From: Sesamum alatum
Lineage: Eukaryota > Streptophyta > Magnoliopsida > Lamiales > Pedaliaceae
Direction of reading: 5' to 3'
Assembly: GCA_034509735.1 (NCBI GenBank)
Contig: JACGWO010000007.1
Coordinates: 20,178,046-20,242,045, forward strand
Length of the DNA stretch: 64,000 nucleotides
Positions 32,932 through 45,853 of the stretch are shown here, one piece after another. A model generated the notes under the pieces. The model did not search any database. It saw nothing but the letters and a program-made list of their open reading frames with translations, and was not told the origin of the DNA. How positions within the stretch are numbered: the first letter of the stretch is position 1; every line of letters starts with the position of its first letter. The position numbers and the translations under genes are program-made.

Positions 32932-35133
32932 TGTTAGAATAGATGACCAGAAAGTCAATTAGATTGGTTGTTTTGGAAACTATTCGTCGATCTTTATCAA
33001 AGTAATATTATACTGATGGATAAAGTAAGTATTCATTACTGGCAAAATGTGTTTGTTGTGCTTACTACTTACATTGAATGCCGTTTCAATGTCACAACAA
33101 ATGCCTACAAACTGATTGATTAAACCCATTGAGTTGAGTTGCGCATAGGTTGGCGGCTATGAAACCAACTCCTTGAGGGTCGGTCTGAAACATTCCAAGT
33201 CGAGGACCTCGAGACGTGGACTCGACAGCCCTATAGAGACTTGCACTAAGTATTGCATTCACTAGGTGAGTGTCGAGTTTCATCGGTGCCAGACGTAGAT
33301 CGTCTATGCATTTTTAGTGGGCTAGTTGGGAAGGTAGTCGACTGACTGAACTGACTAGCAGGAATCGTCATATGGAAGCCTTGGAGGCTTGGTCGGTATG
33401 ACTGGAATTTCTGATTCCGATACTACGGGATTAGTCCACGGACTTGAGGAATCATAGCAGTCGCATGCATATGAAGGTTGTATCTTGTATCCAGCGAGAG
33501 GTGACCATGTCTTTAATAGGTCATTATAAGCCTTGTCCAGTGCAGTCGGAGTATGTAGTTGAGGACGGTGGATTCCAATAGAGAATCTGTCCCCTGTCAG
33601 TATTTGACAGTTATGTCTCCTATGCGCTCTGAGATGGTCTTGACTCATTAAATCTACGGCCGTAGCGATTGGTCGAGTAGGGAATGGTTCCCTAGGTCGA
33701 TCAATAGAGTAAACGCACGTCTCGAGTTTGTAGCATAGTTGTCTAGTCCAGGATGGGAACCGACACCCAATTTTGTGCTCTATACTAAGGCCGGGAGATG
33801 GTCGATGGAAGGACTATACCTGTATGGAATTCGGAGCCTAAATGTTCACGCCAAGATTCACCTAGTCTCTAGTGCCATGGACTGTTGCTAGACGGCCACC
33901 CATGGTAATGGGCATTTCTGAATAATGGTTAATCAGAAATAATTAATTAAATTGAATTTAATTAATCAATTGTTTTGGATACAAACCCAAGTCTAGCTGA
34001 GGGTGAACCTAAAGTGTCACACACAAATCACTATGGAAGTAGTGGAATTAATTTGGAATTAATTGTGGAAGAAGTGAATTAATGTAATCCAATTAAATTA
34101 ATTCAAGGAGAATATAAATGATTGGATCATTTATTGGAAAAATACATTGGATGGATGGCCCAAGAATTAATTAATTGGATTAATTAATTTTGCGCATAAT
34201 ACCTCTAAATTAATTAGATTAGTTTATTGGGTTTCATTTAATTAATTGATTGATCAATTAATTAGTGTTTGAGCTTATGTTTATTTAATTAGATTAAATA
34301 AAATTTTGGATTTCAATAAGGTTTAAAATTAATTGGATTAATTTAAAACCTATGTATCTCTTGATTTAATTTGATCAAATCAAGACCGGTCAAAACGGGT
34401 CCAGAACTTGAAATCAAAGCTCAAAGGTTTAATGCAAGTTTAAGATGAGTTGAATGTCCTACATGTAAGAAATGATGTGGCTCCATGTAAGCAATGATGT
34501 GGCTTGCCATGATGGCTAGGTGGTCCACATATTGTGCTAACATGGGTGAGGTTGAGCACAAGTTGTGCATTAGTGTGTAGGTGGTTTTGGAAACTACCTA
34601 CAACTACACAACACATGTATACACTTTTCAACTCCCTAACTTGCATTCTCCTCACACAAGCCATGAAATTTCCTACATTTTTTCTCCATTTTTGAGTTCT
34701 CTTTGAATTGGATTCAAGATGAGATCATGAGAAATACGTATACACTAATCAATAGTGTAATATGTATTTCGTTTCTTCTTTGATCTAGCTTTTACCTAGC
34801 AGTAGATCTAGATTTACTTTCCTAGTGTGGTGTGGATCATCTTTAGAGGGGTTCTAACTTGAATCCTAAGGTGAATGGAAAAGGAACGAAAAGGGATTTA
34901 AAACTTGTTGCCATTCTACATGTGAAACGAAAAGGTAATGTTACTATTTAAACTATTGTACCTTTTTGTTCCCTCCTCTAGCCACATGTTCAAGTATATT
35001 TTTTCTGTATGTTATGATGCTTTTGAATACACCGAACGCCCGGAATTCAAAGGGAACACTCCTTTGAAATTGTTTTTTAATTTCTTTTAATTTTACGCTT
35101 CCGTCGCGTTCCTGGGCCGTACCGATTCTTTCA
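32932..35133 (+). mobile_element. Nested solo LTR (L4)
   Basis: A complete 2202-bp LTR from TGTTAGAATAGATGACC to CGATTCTTTCA. It is flanked by perfect AGGTT duplications at 32927-32931 and 35134-35138. It lies in opposite orientation to its host LTR. The conserved block is near 33857-33907. Confidence 0.94.
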
Positions 35134-35731
35134 AGGTTCACCCTCAGCTAGACTTGGGCTTGTGTTCCCAACCCCAATTCATCAATTAAAATCCAATTTA
35201 ATTAACTATTTTTTCTATTTAAACATTAATCGAAAAACGCCCGTCACCATGGGTGGTTGTTAGCAACGGTCCATGGCACTAGAGACTAGGTGAATATTGG
35301 CGTGAACATTTAGACATCGATTCCCTACGGGTACGGTCCTTTCCGTCAACCGTCTCCCAGCTTAGTTTAGGGTATGAAATGGGTGTCGGTTCCCATCCTG
35401 ACTAGCATCTTGCTTAATACTCGAGACTACGCATCCATTGCATCAACACAAGAAGCCATTTCCTTGACCAACACTATGCATAGCTTTAAACAGCATGAAC
35501 ATGTCTCGAAGTGCATAGGAATACATCTGTCACATACTAACAGGCGACGATCCTCTTCTTGGATCCACGTCTCGTACACATTCTGACTGCACTGGATAAG
35601 GCTTATAATGATCATCTTTCGAATGACAACCTTCTCAAATCCAAGATACAGCCGTCCGGTGATTGACTTCCGAGTTCGTCAAATCTAAGGACTAACTCCC
35701 GTACTATCGGAACCAGGGAAATCCAATCATA

Positions 35732-36231
35732 NNNNNNNNNNNNNNNNNNNNNNNNNNNNNNNNNNNNNNNNNNNNNNNNNNNNNNNNNNNNNNNNNNNNN
35801 NNNNNNNNNNNNNNNNNNNNNNNNNNNNNNNNNNNNNNNNNNNNNNNNNNNNNNNNNNNNNNNNNNNNNNNNNNNNNNNNNNNNNNNNNNNNNNNNNNNN
35901 NNNNNNNNNNNNNNNNNNNNNNNNNNNNNNNNNNNNNNNNNNNNNNNNNNNNNNNNNNNNNNNNNNNNNNNNNNNNNNNNNNNNNNNNNNNNNNNNNNNN
36001 NNNNNNNNNNNNNNNNNNNNNNNNNNNNNNNNNNNNNNNNNNNNNNNNNNNNNNNNNNNNNNNNNNNNNNNNNNNNNNNNNNNNNNNNNNNNNNNNNNNN
36101 NNNNNNNNNNNNNNNNNNNNNNNNNNNNNNNNNNNNNNNNNNNNNNNNNNNNNNNNNNNNNNNNNNNNNNNNNNNNNNNNNNNNNNNNNNNNNNNNNNNN
36201 NNNNNNNNNNNNNNNNNNNNNNNNNNNNNNN
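35732..36231. other. Assembly gap, 500 N
   Basis: Exactly 500 undetermined bases, which looks like a placeholder. Any frame crossing it is meaningless. Confidence 0.99.
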
Positions 36232-36374
36232 ATGAGCGCCAACAAAAGAAGGTCCGTACCATTGTGACGAATACTCATCTTATTCATCACATAATTAATA
36301 TTGCATTTACATCAAGTTGTTAGATAGGTTACAAATCGCCAAACCTATTGGCTTTCTGGTCACCTACTCTAACA

Positions 36375-36844
36375 AGAAAGAGTAAAATAGAGATTAACAA
36401 AATAAATAGATAAAATTAAAAATTGACATACCAAAATAAAAGAAGACACAAAAAGGGTATTTTTCAATTATATAAAGGTTACATATATTTTTGCGGCTGA
36501 TCAACAGATCTGAATATACCAGTGCATAGTATATATTGACATATCTTATATTTTTAATTATTGCCTCCATTGATGTTTTGTTGGTTGAATTTGAAGAAGA
36601 CATAATCAATGTATAAACATAATTGGTTGGAAATGATACGCGATTGATGTCTAGCTTTTATCTGAAATAGTTAAAAAAACAAATATGTGGTTGATTTGCT
36701 ATTGAAATACTTGCGAACCTCTTGCTGCATTTTTCTTGTTTCTGTCAAATTTGATTTGTGCATTTTCATTCTAATGTACAACTAATATTATCAGGAGTAT
36801 TTGCCAAAAAGCCAAATTCCTAGTGCTTTCAAAAATACCAATAA
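36375..36844. other. AT-rich sequence without recognised content
   Basis: This stretch follows the LTR end. It resembles none of the elements here. A 71-codon minus-strand frame (36394-36609) starts MSSSNSTNKTSMEAI but has no feature I recognise. Confidence 0.5.
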
Positions 36845-36950
36845 TCCTGCCTAGTGGTTAAGGTTGAGGTCATATGACCTTAGACGTCATGAGTTCGAAC
36901 CCACCAATGCGTGGGAGATAGTCTACTGTATAGTTTAGAATTATTTGTAT
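36845..36950 (+). mobile_element. tRNA-derived SINE-like unit
   Basis: A box matching the internal pol III A box (TAGTGGTTAAGG, 36852-36863) is followed by a B box (AGTTCGAACCC, 36892-36902). This pairing marks plant SINEs. The 3' limit is uncertain and no duplication was identified. A functional tRNA cloverleaf is not formed. Confidence 0.6.
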
Positions 36951-37099
36951 ATTAGAATAGTAAGGTTGTTTTAGATTTAATTTATGTAATATTATTGATT
37001 AATGTATGATTGTTATAATTGTCTCTATTAGAGAATGATAGCGATTGGCTGATTGTAATCGATTTAGTTGATTTAGTTCAATTAATAATATTCATTGCT

Positions 37100-39300
37100 T
37101 TCACTTCAAAAGATAGTGGCCTTCAAATGATCAAATTCCAATGGTTTTTAATCTCTTGACCGTCATAAAGGATTAAAATTGAAATTGAGTTTTTAAAACA
37201 AAGAGATGCTTTTGCAATTGTGCATATTTTACCAAAACTTTTGGGGGCATTTTTCACAAAGACCATTTTTTTGACCGAAAAATTGATCAAAATTCCAACA
37301 AGAAGGATGAAATTTTGAAAAATAACAAAAAACATTGGACCATTTTTTGAAAATTAATTAAAAACACAGGGACCAAATGAAAATAACCCGAGAGAAAGAG
37401 AGAAGAAGAGAAGAAGTAAGAGAAGAAAGAAGAAGAAGAAGAAAAGAAATTGGTGGTTCCATCCATATTCATCAATCTTAGGAAGTTTCACCACTGATAT
37501 TGGTAAGAAATTTGTTTAAATTCTAGTTTTAGCTTAGATTTATGTCGAACATAGAAGAAATGGATGAGTAAAGCTAGATACATATTAATAGGGAAAAATC
37601 TGTCCGAACAATCTCCATTTTCAAGAACATACTAAGTTTTTATCGGGTCCAAAATTGGTGATTTTGGTGTCTATGAAAACTTTAGGATATCCTCTGTAGC
37701 TTTCCAGTTTTAAGCAGAAGCCAAATCAATCGTTTAATCCGTAAAAATAGAAACATATTCTGTTGCAAAATCCCTGTTTCTACAGGAAATCAGACAAGGT
37801 GTACTAAAAAACCTTATAACTAGAGATATAAAGGTTGAAATTGCGTCATCCTTACTTATAATGAAAATAGACAAATAGGGTATCATATTTTGAGAATATC
37901 ATGACTTTTGAACGGTTGTGTGAAGTTTTATAGAATTTTGAAGTAGTATACCGAATCTATATCAGTGAGAACAAGGCTGTAGTAAATCCTAAATAACTTA
38001 TCATATAGAATCCAAATCTACATGATTTGTAGGAAATGAAACTAGAGACAAAGGATAATATTTGGAGTACAAATGACACTTGTATCAGCTATATTTTGGT
38101 CTGTAGAAAAATTGTAAGTTAGGACAGAGGTGTTGTCAAACCTGTTTAGAAGAGATTGACTAACATGGTACATAAGTATTCATCATTTAATATTAATTGT
38201 TGAAGTTGTTCATATTAAATAAATATATTTGGATTAATTTTAGGGGTTGGATCCATTGGGAAAAACTCACACCATAAACTAAGACCATCGGTTACATTTT
38301 GTAAGTAAATGATTAGCACCGTCTAGATATGCTCATCTTCATTGATGAATATCTATATGTAAGAGTCTATGATTGTGCTCCTAATAACCTGTGAGGAGGT
38401 TATAATTGATAGACTGGTTTGAGTTTTGAATGCTTAGTTCATGAAAGCAAGGTAAGTACAACGATTAGAATCATCTGAATGTGCTCTATTTTATCTCTTG
38501 ACATTACCTTAAGGTATGAATGGTGTTGGAAATAAACTAATTATAATGGCATGATTGATTGATGCAATATGAAAGAGCTATGATGCGAAATGAAGAGAGC
38601 TATGATTCAAAATGAAAGAGGCTATGATGCGATGAGCCTGTTGTGGCATGTCAAGGGGATTCATGTTATATATGTTGTTTTTATGAATGAATAGTAAGGT
38701 GAGTTGGGTGGAGAGAAACACTATCTCACCTCTCTTGTAAGGCAGACTAGGTATTAACGTATTTGATTATCTTTCTATGAGATGCTTACTTGTGAATAAA
38801 TTGGAACATGCTGGAATTGATTATTTCGAAGTTCTATGTATGATGTGCTAATGTTTGGTTAAATTAACCCAAATTATATGTATAGATTGTGCCGATTGTC
38901 TACTTATTGACTTGCAGGCTCACTCCTCTGCAAATATTTTTAGGTGTGGATTCTAGTTTTGTATTCGCTCTTGAGGACTAGATTAATGTTGTACATTTCA
39001 AGTTAGGTCGGGCCAGTATGCGGTGTTCTCCTCACAAGTCAATATGATTAGAAGTCACAAGTTTTAAGAATATCAATCGTACATTAAAGAGAATGGCTTC
39101 TGAATTTATTATGGATATTCTACATTGCTACAAGTGAAAGAGATATGTATAAGTGTTGTGGATGAGCGAATACTTCTGTTAGTTTTTTTGATAGAGAAGT
39201 TGTATAACTGGTTATGAACCGATTTAGGTTACCTATATAAGTAATGTTGTTAATGTCTAACGTTAAGCAGATAAAATCGTATTATCGTTCGGGTGTGACA
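37100..39300 (+). mobile_element. Probable gypsy-type LTR of a second family
   Basis: The right end GGGTGTGACA at 39291-39300 resembles a gypsy LTR terminus and meets copia leader sequence. Text such as GGGACCAAATGAAAATAACC (near 37370) is common in plant chromovirus LTRs. The left edge and duplication were not found. There is no coding region. Purine-rich GAAGAAG runs lie at 37390-37445. Confidence 0.4.
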
Positions 39301-39423
39301 TTAAATTTGCATAAAATTTGGATTTCGGGATTCTTGAATATGTGGCTATATTATTGAATTAATGATTTCTGTGTTTCAGAAATAAAATTGCAAGAAAAGT
39401 CATGAAAACGGGGAAAACATAGG

Positions 39424-39590
39424 CAGGCTACATGCAGGGGCGGCAGCGCGTGCCTATGCACCCCAGGCTATGTGCGGTACCGTGCAACGGCGGCGAGGAT
39501 CGCGCACAGGCACACATCCTGCGCAAGCACACATCTTGCGCAGGCTGCCCGCGCGCGCGCCTGGCCGGCAAGGCTGGGCCGTTTTTCAGT
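39424..39590 (+). repeat. GC-rich island in the leader of F (short form)
   Basis: About 165 bp of GC-rich DNA with GCGCGCGCGCCTGGCCGGC, equivalent in place to those of A, B and C. Confidence 0.7.
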
Positions 39591-40633
39591 TTTGCATCAT
39601 TTTTCATGCATTTTCATAAATCTAATTTTTCTATATTTTTCTAGGAATTTTTCTGAACTGATTAACTTGGGACATTTTAATTTTGGTTTGAAATTGGATT
39701 ATTTCCTAGAATTAAATGTTGCCTTATTAATTATGGACAAGAATTTTCCAACAAAAATCGTTTTGCATAGATTGCACCATTATCAAATGTTTTGTGTATA
39801 TATTTTCCATATAATTTCTGCACTTGTTTTTGGTATTGGATATCGTAAATATTTAAATCGCATGTGTTTACATGGGATGTGTATTTATACTATTTGCGTT
39901 AATTGGATTGACAAAGGATGACCACTAAGCCCTTAGACATCATGTATGGTTTATTTAAATTTGTTTGTTAGGTTGGGGCTTGCATGTCTCTTTGCCTCTT
40001 CTTACCTCTCTTGAAATAATAAGGCTTTCTTTCTCCCTCCTATTGTACTACCCCCAACTGCTGATTGGGGTTTCTTATTTTAATGATGTAATGAGCATAC
40101 ATTAGGAGTGAGGTTTTATTTTTGTAAATAAATGTAAGGAAGAAAGCCTAAGGCGTTGGAGGCCTATGAAGGAGGTCATCAGCTGGCCCACGAAGGATAC
40201 ATGGAGAAAAGGCCCGGTGAGGCCCACGATGGAGAGGCCAAGAAGACGAAGAGGATTCACAAGGTCCATTGCATGTAATGGGTTATAAAATCTTGTAATA
40301 GCATAGCCTACCCTTAGATTGACCATAGATCCACTGCGGGCTCAATTGGTCGCATAGGTTTTGGGCTTGTGATCATCCTACAGAGGCGTGTCAGGCTTTT
40401 ATTTTGCATGTGGAATGATTGATGGATGAATGGTTTACTTATCATGTTTATCATTAGCATGCATAGTATACTATATGCGATCAGGTCTCGGTCTACTAAA
40501 CAAGAACTCTCACTTTGTTGGATCAAGTTTTAAATATTAGACCCCAATAAATGGACTTGAGCATACATTGTTCATCTATGCCTTCCGTCCATGACAAAAA
40601 TGAAGAAGCTAATTTGACCCAATTGTGTGGTCT

Positions 40634-40728
40634 CACGAGTCGTGGTATGTCTTTTGGACTGAAATTAAGATGTACAATTGTTGTGAATGAAGTGAATACA
40701 CTCCTATTTCCCAGTCTCACGAGTCGTG
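40634..40728 (+). other. Pair of leader palindromes in F
   Basis: CACGAGTCGTG at 40634-40644 and 40718-40728, 84 bp apart. They are intact although the gag that follows is heavily mutated. Confidence 0.75.
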
Positions 40729-41089
40729 GGAGGCGATAGTGAGTGCTATGATTCAGTTGATGGGTTGGTCTAATGTCGAGTAACGTGATTTGCTTGGAAT
40801 ACTTGGATCACGTGAAGAGGCGAGGGCAAAATATCTTGGGATGTCGTGGGACGAGAATGGCATCGGTTGCCTCCCTCAAGGTTATTTCCTTGCAAATCAT
40901 AAAAGCGAAGTATTGAAAATTTTTGCTTGTGGACCCTAAGCCTACTAGGAATCCATTTTTCAAAACCCCATTTGAGAGTGATGGGATTCCATAGAAATAG
41001 TGGGAGAAGTTAGGGGACTAAAACCAAGTCTTAACTTAGATTTAATATTACTTCATTTTGCTTAATATTTCCTACTTTACTTATTATGA

Positions 41090-42130
41090 ATGTCTACGTA
41101 TCGACTAAGTTCAATACTAGAGGCTAATTAGTTAAATGGAACCAACTACACGAATTGGCTATGAAATCTTAAGATGGTCTTATATTTCCAAAACCTAAAT
41201 CACATTCTGGATGAGATGAGGATGTTCCTCAACCCTTGCCAAAGGGGATTGACAACTAAAGAATGTTTGCGCTCAAGAAGTTGAAAGACGACCAGCGGCA
41301 AGTCCGCAACATCATACAGGCCTCGATGACAAACGAGATCTAAAAACAGTACGATAAGCATGGCGATGCTGGCTCAATTATGCTTCGTTTGCATAATGTG
41401 TATGCGGTCCCGGACCGGCATGTAAGATATGATGCACCGAAGGCATTTTTGGAGCTAAGATGATGGAAAGGTCGTCTGAACAAGAACATGGAGTGATGAT
41501 GCTATCCCTAGTAAGAGAAGCTCAAAAAACCTCCATGTCGGTCTTGAAAGAGAGACGTATATTGATGTGATCCTTCAGCCTCTTCCTCCCTCCTACGAAC
41601 CATTTATTATCAACATTAATGAGCTTGAAAGAGATCTTCATGGATTGATAATTATGTTGGTCTAGTACAAGGCAACGATTGGAAAATCTACGCCATCGGT
41701 ACTAGTAGGGAAGGCTTCAATCTCTATAGCGAAACGCAAGGGTACCTGACGCCAAAAGAGGAAGAGAGCTGAGGTGACATCAGCTGCTATCACTTTGAGC
41801 GTTATTCCTATTACACCACAAGGCGGAGCTAAAAAGAAAGAGGAAGAGGGTTCAGCAGTCGAGCTCAAAGATTCCTAAGAACGTATGCATTCACTGCCGT
41901 AAAGAGGGCCATTGGAAAGGGAGTGTTCTAAACTCCTCCCCAGTGAAGGCAAATTTGAGTTGAGTATTAACATGATCACTCTACTCTCTTTGGTATTGGA
42001 CACCAGTCTTATCATAATCTAAGGGTGGTTTGTAGGTGATGATCAGGAGTAGAAAGCCAAGACAGTTCAAGGACTCAACAATGCAAGGCTATTGCTGAAA
42101 GGACTAGAGACTAGTTAGGCTTATAATTAT
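41090..42130 (+). pseudogene. Decayed copia gag and protease of F
   Basis: It opens MSTYRLSSILEAN, then a stop, then LNGTNYTNWL, the copia gag signature. A knuckle remnant reads VCIHCRKEGHWK near 41882-41920, and LVLDT near 41990 recalls protease. Stops and indels are spread through the whole stretch. Confidence 0.8.
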
Positions 42131-44281
42131 TGATCATGTTAGATGGTTTTTTCGTAGGGATTATGTAAACTAGCATGACCAAAAGTATGTTCTTTTGTTG
42201 GACAAAAGATTTTGGGTTCATACGTTTTGATCAATAAAAGTTGTTTTTTATTTGACATTGAATTTTGATTCATGTATGCTAGAGCTCATAAATAAGTTCC
42301 CAAAACTATCTCATAAAAGGTTTATGAATACTCAAAATTCAAATGACCTAAATGGTTTAATCAAGACCAACTTACAAATTTGGCATCCGTAAAAGCTAGG
42401 ATGTTTTTTTTCTTATTAAAGATATAGAAAGTTAGAAGATTCGAGGAATCTAGGTATATACTATTCGAATTGACTAAGCTTGCGAGTCTTTTCTAAAGAA
42501 GGAAAAGTCCAAAAGCACTTTGTTGGACAAAGTAGGTTTGCCAAATAGTCTATTGGATGGGATCCAGTAAGACAATTGTAGGTTACTAAATACAAAAGAT
42601 CATGAGGGGGTTCACAAGTCTAAAGTTTCATTTGAGGTTTGGGAATTAGACTTAAGGTGGTGAACTGAAAATGGTCACAAAATTAAACATATTACTATAG
42701 AATCAAAAAGGTCGTGTATTTAGAGGAAGTTCTTGAGCATCCAGTTGAAAATGAGATTCTCAATGAAACGCTTCCTGTAAAGGCCGAATATGATGGTCTC
42801 TGATAAAGGGAGTGATCAAGCCTCGTTGGAGGGAGGTCAATCCAAGTTTCACTAAATTACCTTAACCGTATAGACGTAGACTCGAAAATTGCCAATGTGA
42901 GGAACATGGTATTTTTCTGGTAGTCACACACTATTGCGCCATGTTTTGGCAAGTCTGTGTCCCCACAAAGTCCTTGAGAATGTAGGAGGATCCTAAATAC
43001 GTCAAGGACTAGTGGGAGACAAATTAGACTCAGTGTCTGATTTGTACAGGTTTATGGCAGAACAATGTTAACGTGCTTATAATCACGTTTCTGACTTAAC
43101 TGATCAAATTCCAGTACCTTTGAGAACAAACGCTGAATGTCGTAAAGGTACGAGTCATTGGGATAAGTTCGATCAAATTTGGATAGTGATCCAAACGACC
43201 TGCAGAACATGATGTTGGACTTCGTAGTCGGATTGATAGAATCTGCAAGGAAATTCAAACAAGATTTGAAACTCCGCAAACTGGAATAATTGTTTGACAA
43301 GCTCATACGGAGTATGACTCGGTCATGAACAATGTAGGTGATCAGTGAGAGTAGAAATTGTGTTCCAAGTGTTTAAGTGTGTAGTGTCTTGTTCGTGATG
43401 GATGAATTTAAGATGTTAGGAATCACTAAAACACAACCGTAGCTCCCGAAAGTTCTCCATGATATTTTAGGGTTCCCACATATATATCGTGGATTGAGTT
43501 GTTCAAGACCTAGTCATGATAGACTGATGAGAAAGCTCACATATGTAGGGGTATAAGCTATTCAAGACTCGGTCGTGGTAAGACTGATTAGAAAGCTTAG
43601 ATACTATGGATAAAACATTGAGCCATTCAAGATTTAGTGACGATAGACTAATGAGAAGGCTTAGATGCTTAGCATCCCTTACGTCTTGACCTTAGACAAA
43701 CATGAGATATGTTTAGTCGGTGCATGGGATCCGATGTTGAAGACAACAGTCAAGAACAATCCTTAATACCTGAATAAGGACTAAAGATGTGTTCTCGATG
43801 CACCGTCTGTGGAGAGTTGTTTTTGGAAGGCTAAAGCGATACTGGCTTCCAAAAACGTAGTGAAAAACAGTTAGTTTCAAAAGTATGCACAGAAAGGCTT
43901 AATTATGGTTGTGGTAGCTTGAAAGGATTTTCAAGCAAGATACCATAAGGACTTCATCAAAAAGTCGATTGCATTGGGTAGTGGTTATGGATGAAAGCCC
44001 CGTCCATAGTTGGACGTGGTGCTTAGCATGACCAAGCCGGTGATCGCCTAGGTGGCGGACAACCAGGCTATGGGAAAAGTTATAGCCGAGATCTCATCAC
44101 AAGAACCACGGAAAAATTGTTAGACAACCACCATCTCCAGGCGACGATGGTAGGAAAAGGTAACACGGTTGGACCGTATCACTTCGTAGGGAATATAGCG
44201 GACTCACGATACCTCAATCGGTATCATGCATTACTCATGCTCAGAATGTTCTCAACAAAGTAGGTAATTGACTTAATTATC
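42131..44281 (+). pseudogene. Decayed copia integrase, RT and RNase H of F
   Basis: Fragments include a zinc-finger remnant near 42470-42540, a YVKDW-like integrase tail near 42990-43050, and RT relics from 43180. The shared L4 deletion is near 43450-43500. Three tandem copies of a ~60 bp RT segment lie at about 43495-43670. RNase H relics reach 44280. Confidence 0.7.
43495..43670 (+). repeat. Imperfect tandem triplication in the F RT relic
   Basis: Three units carry GTTCAAGAC or TTCAAGA, then GACTGATGAGAAAGC or close variants, near 43499, 43558 and 43622. They are divergent from one another. Related copies have one unit. Confidence 0.75.
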
Positions 44282-44292
44282 AAGCGGGAGAT

Positions 44293-44727
44293 TGTTGGAA
44301 TAGGTGACTAGAAAGTCAATGTGGTTGGTTGTTCTTAGAACTATTCGCCAATCTTTGAACGAAACTAATATTATGTTGATGAATGTAGTAAGGTTTCATC
44401 ATGGGCAATGATGAGTTTGTAGTGCTTACTACTAAAATTTAACGTGGTTTCAATGTCACAACAAACGCCCACAGACCCGACATATAAATCCAAGAAGTTG
44501 GACTGCGCATAGGTCGGCGGTCATGGAACCAACTTCTGTGGATCGGTATGAAACACTCCAAGTCGAGGACCTCGAGATTAGGTATCGAGGGTCCTACCGA
44601 GACTTGCACTAAGGATTGCATTCATTGGTTGAGTTCCGTGTTTTCATTAGCAACAGACGTTGGACGTCTATGCAATATTAGTGGGTAAGCTAACAAGGGT
44701 GTCGGCTGACTGAGGTGACTCACGGGA
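44293..44727 (+). mobile_element. Partial 3' LTR of F (L4)
   Basis: It begins TGTTGGAATAGGTGACTAG after the polypurine tract and matches L4 for about 435 bp, ending at GACTCACGGG where gypsy sequence starts. Confidence 0.82.
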
Positions 44728-45853
44728 CATGGAAACGTTTTTCTAGGCTGTAAGATTGCCGTAGGCAGAAAATTTGTCCATTACAAGCATGTATCTGACC
44801 GGGGAAGCCAAACTGTAGTGGCGTGCTCGACTATCGGATGATGCCAGTGCCAACTGGGAAAAGATTGAGACTTGGGAGGTGCTAAAGAAGGAGTTGAAGC
44901 ATCGATTTCTTCCTTGCAATACAAGTTCGGTTGCAAACAAGTCCCTACGAAACCTGAGGCAAATAGGGACACTTCATGAGTTCAGTTCACTCATGTTGGA
45001 TGCGAAAGACATGATCGAGGGAGGACAAGTTGTTCAAACTTCATTGCGGGTTTGCAACCTTGGGCACAAGCGAAATTGAGGCGGCAAGGTGTCGAGGATT
45101 TGTAGATGCCGTTGCTACTGGTGATCAGTTGATGGACTATAAGATTGTTGTCAATGACACGGATCAAGTCAATGATGATAACGAAAGGGCAAAGCAAAGC
45201 TCGGTTAGAAGTTGAAAGAAAAAGGAAAAAGTGAAGGGGTCATGACTGAGACTTTCAAGCCTCGGGTGGTTGTAGCCACACCTAAAGCACACTATTACCT
45301 ATGTGAAAGACTGAACTTCAGATGCGAGATTGCCTAAACGTGGTAAGTTGAATGCGATGGTGGTTGAACAAACAGACGACGATGAGGATAATGGTCAGGT
45401 TGGAGCAATACAGATACTAAATGCAATGCGAGCACAGTCTCAAGTATGTGGGGAAATCATACTTCAAAGGCCTAATGGTGGTGATAGGCCTGATCAATGG
45501 TGAAGAGACGAAGGCAATGGCGGACTTGGGGCTACACACAACTTTGTTTCTGACCGGGTAGTCCAAAATCTTGGCTTGGACATGAAACCTTGTGACAATC
45601 GGATGAAGGCTATGAATTTCAAAGCAGTACTAGTAAGTGGGGGAGGGGGGTCTCCCAACATGGAATTGAGAATAGGATTATTGCATGGGCAATGTGACTT
45701 GATGGCCGTGAGGCTGGATGAATTTGATGTAATTCTTGGTGATGATTTCTTTATTTCTGCTAAAGTGATGTTGCTTCCATGGTTGGGTGGCATGTTTATT
45801 TCCGATGGCAGTCATCCCCATTTATGAAGGGGGCAGTATTACAAAGGGGAAAT
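44728..45853 (+). pseudogene. Ty3/gypsy gag and protease fragment
   Basis: A gag segment reads YLTGEAKL, then, after a shift, NWEKIETWEVLKKELKHRF and LRQIGTLHEFSSLMLDAKDM. The continuing frame near 45084-45215 has DAVATGDQLMDYK. A protease region near 45510-45825 reads MADLGATHNFVSD and later VILGDDFFISAKVMLLPWLGG, where the usual DSG is DLG. Both ends are cut. It is a different gypsy group from the chromovirus at 23316-30586. It cannot function. Confidence 0.82.

Larger units (their letters stand above)
31902..36374 (-). mobile_element. Minus-strand chimeric LTR (L3 5' half, L4 3' half), split and gapped
   Basis: Read in reverse it starts TGTTAGAGTAGGTGACC at 36374. It follows L3 through 35300, then L4 from about 35230 on and, beyond the nested LTR, from 32931 down to 31902. 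The last ~130 bp of the LTR are missing at the left. The 500-N gap lies inside the L3 part. Alignment to 21114-23315 suggests about 300 bp of LTR are really missing there. Confidence 0.78.
39301..44727 (+). mobile_element. Copia element F, 5' truncated, highly decayed (L4)
   Basis: Leader (39301-41089), gag, pol relics, polypurine tract (44282-44291) and a partial 3' LTR (44293-44727). The 5' LTR and primer site are lost to the upstream gypsy-type LTR. The 3' LTR is cut at a gypsy fragment. Confidence 0.8.

Noticed and set aside
35612..36290. Frames spanning the N run
   Set aside because: Most of the translation is undetermined bases.
36394..36609. 71-codon minus-strand frame as a host gene
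   Set aside because: Short, in AT-rich DNA, with no recognisable domain or supporting context.
36851..36905. Possible tRNA gene
   Set aside because: A and B boxes are present, but I cannot form acceptor and anticodon stems. A SINE fits better.
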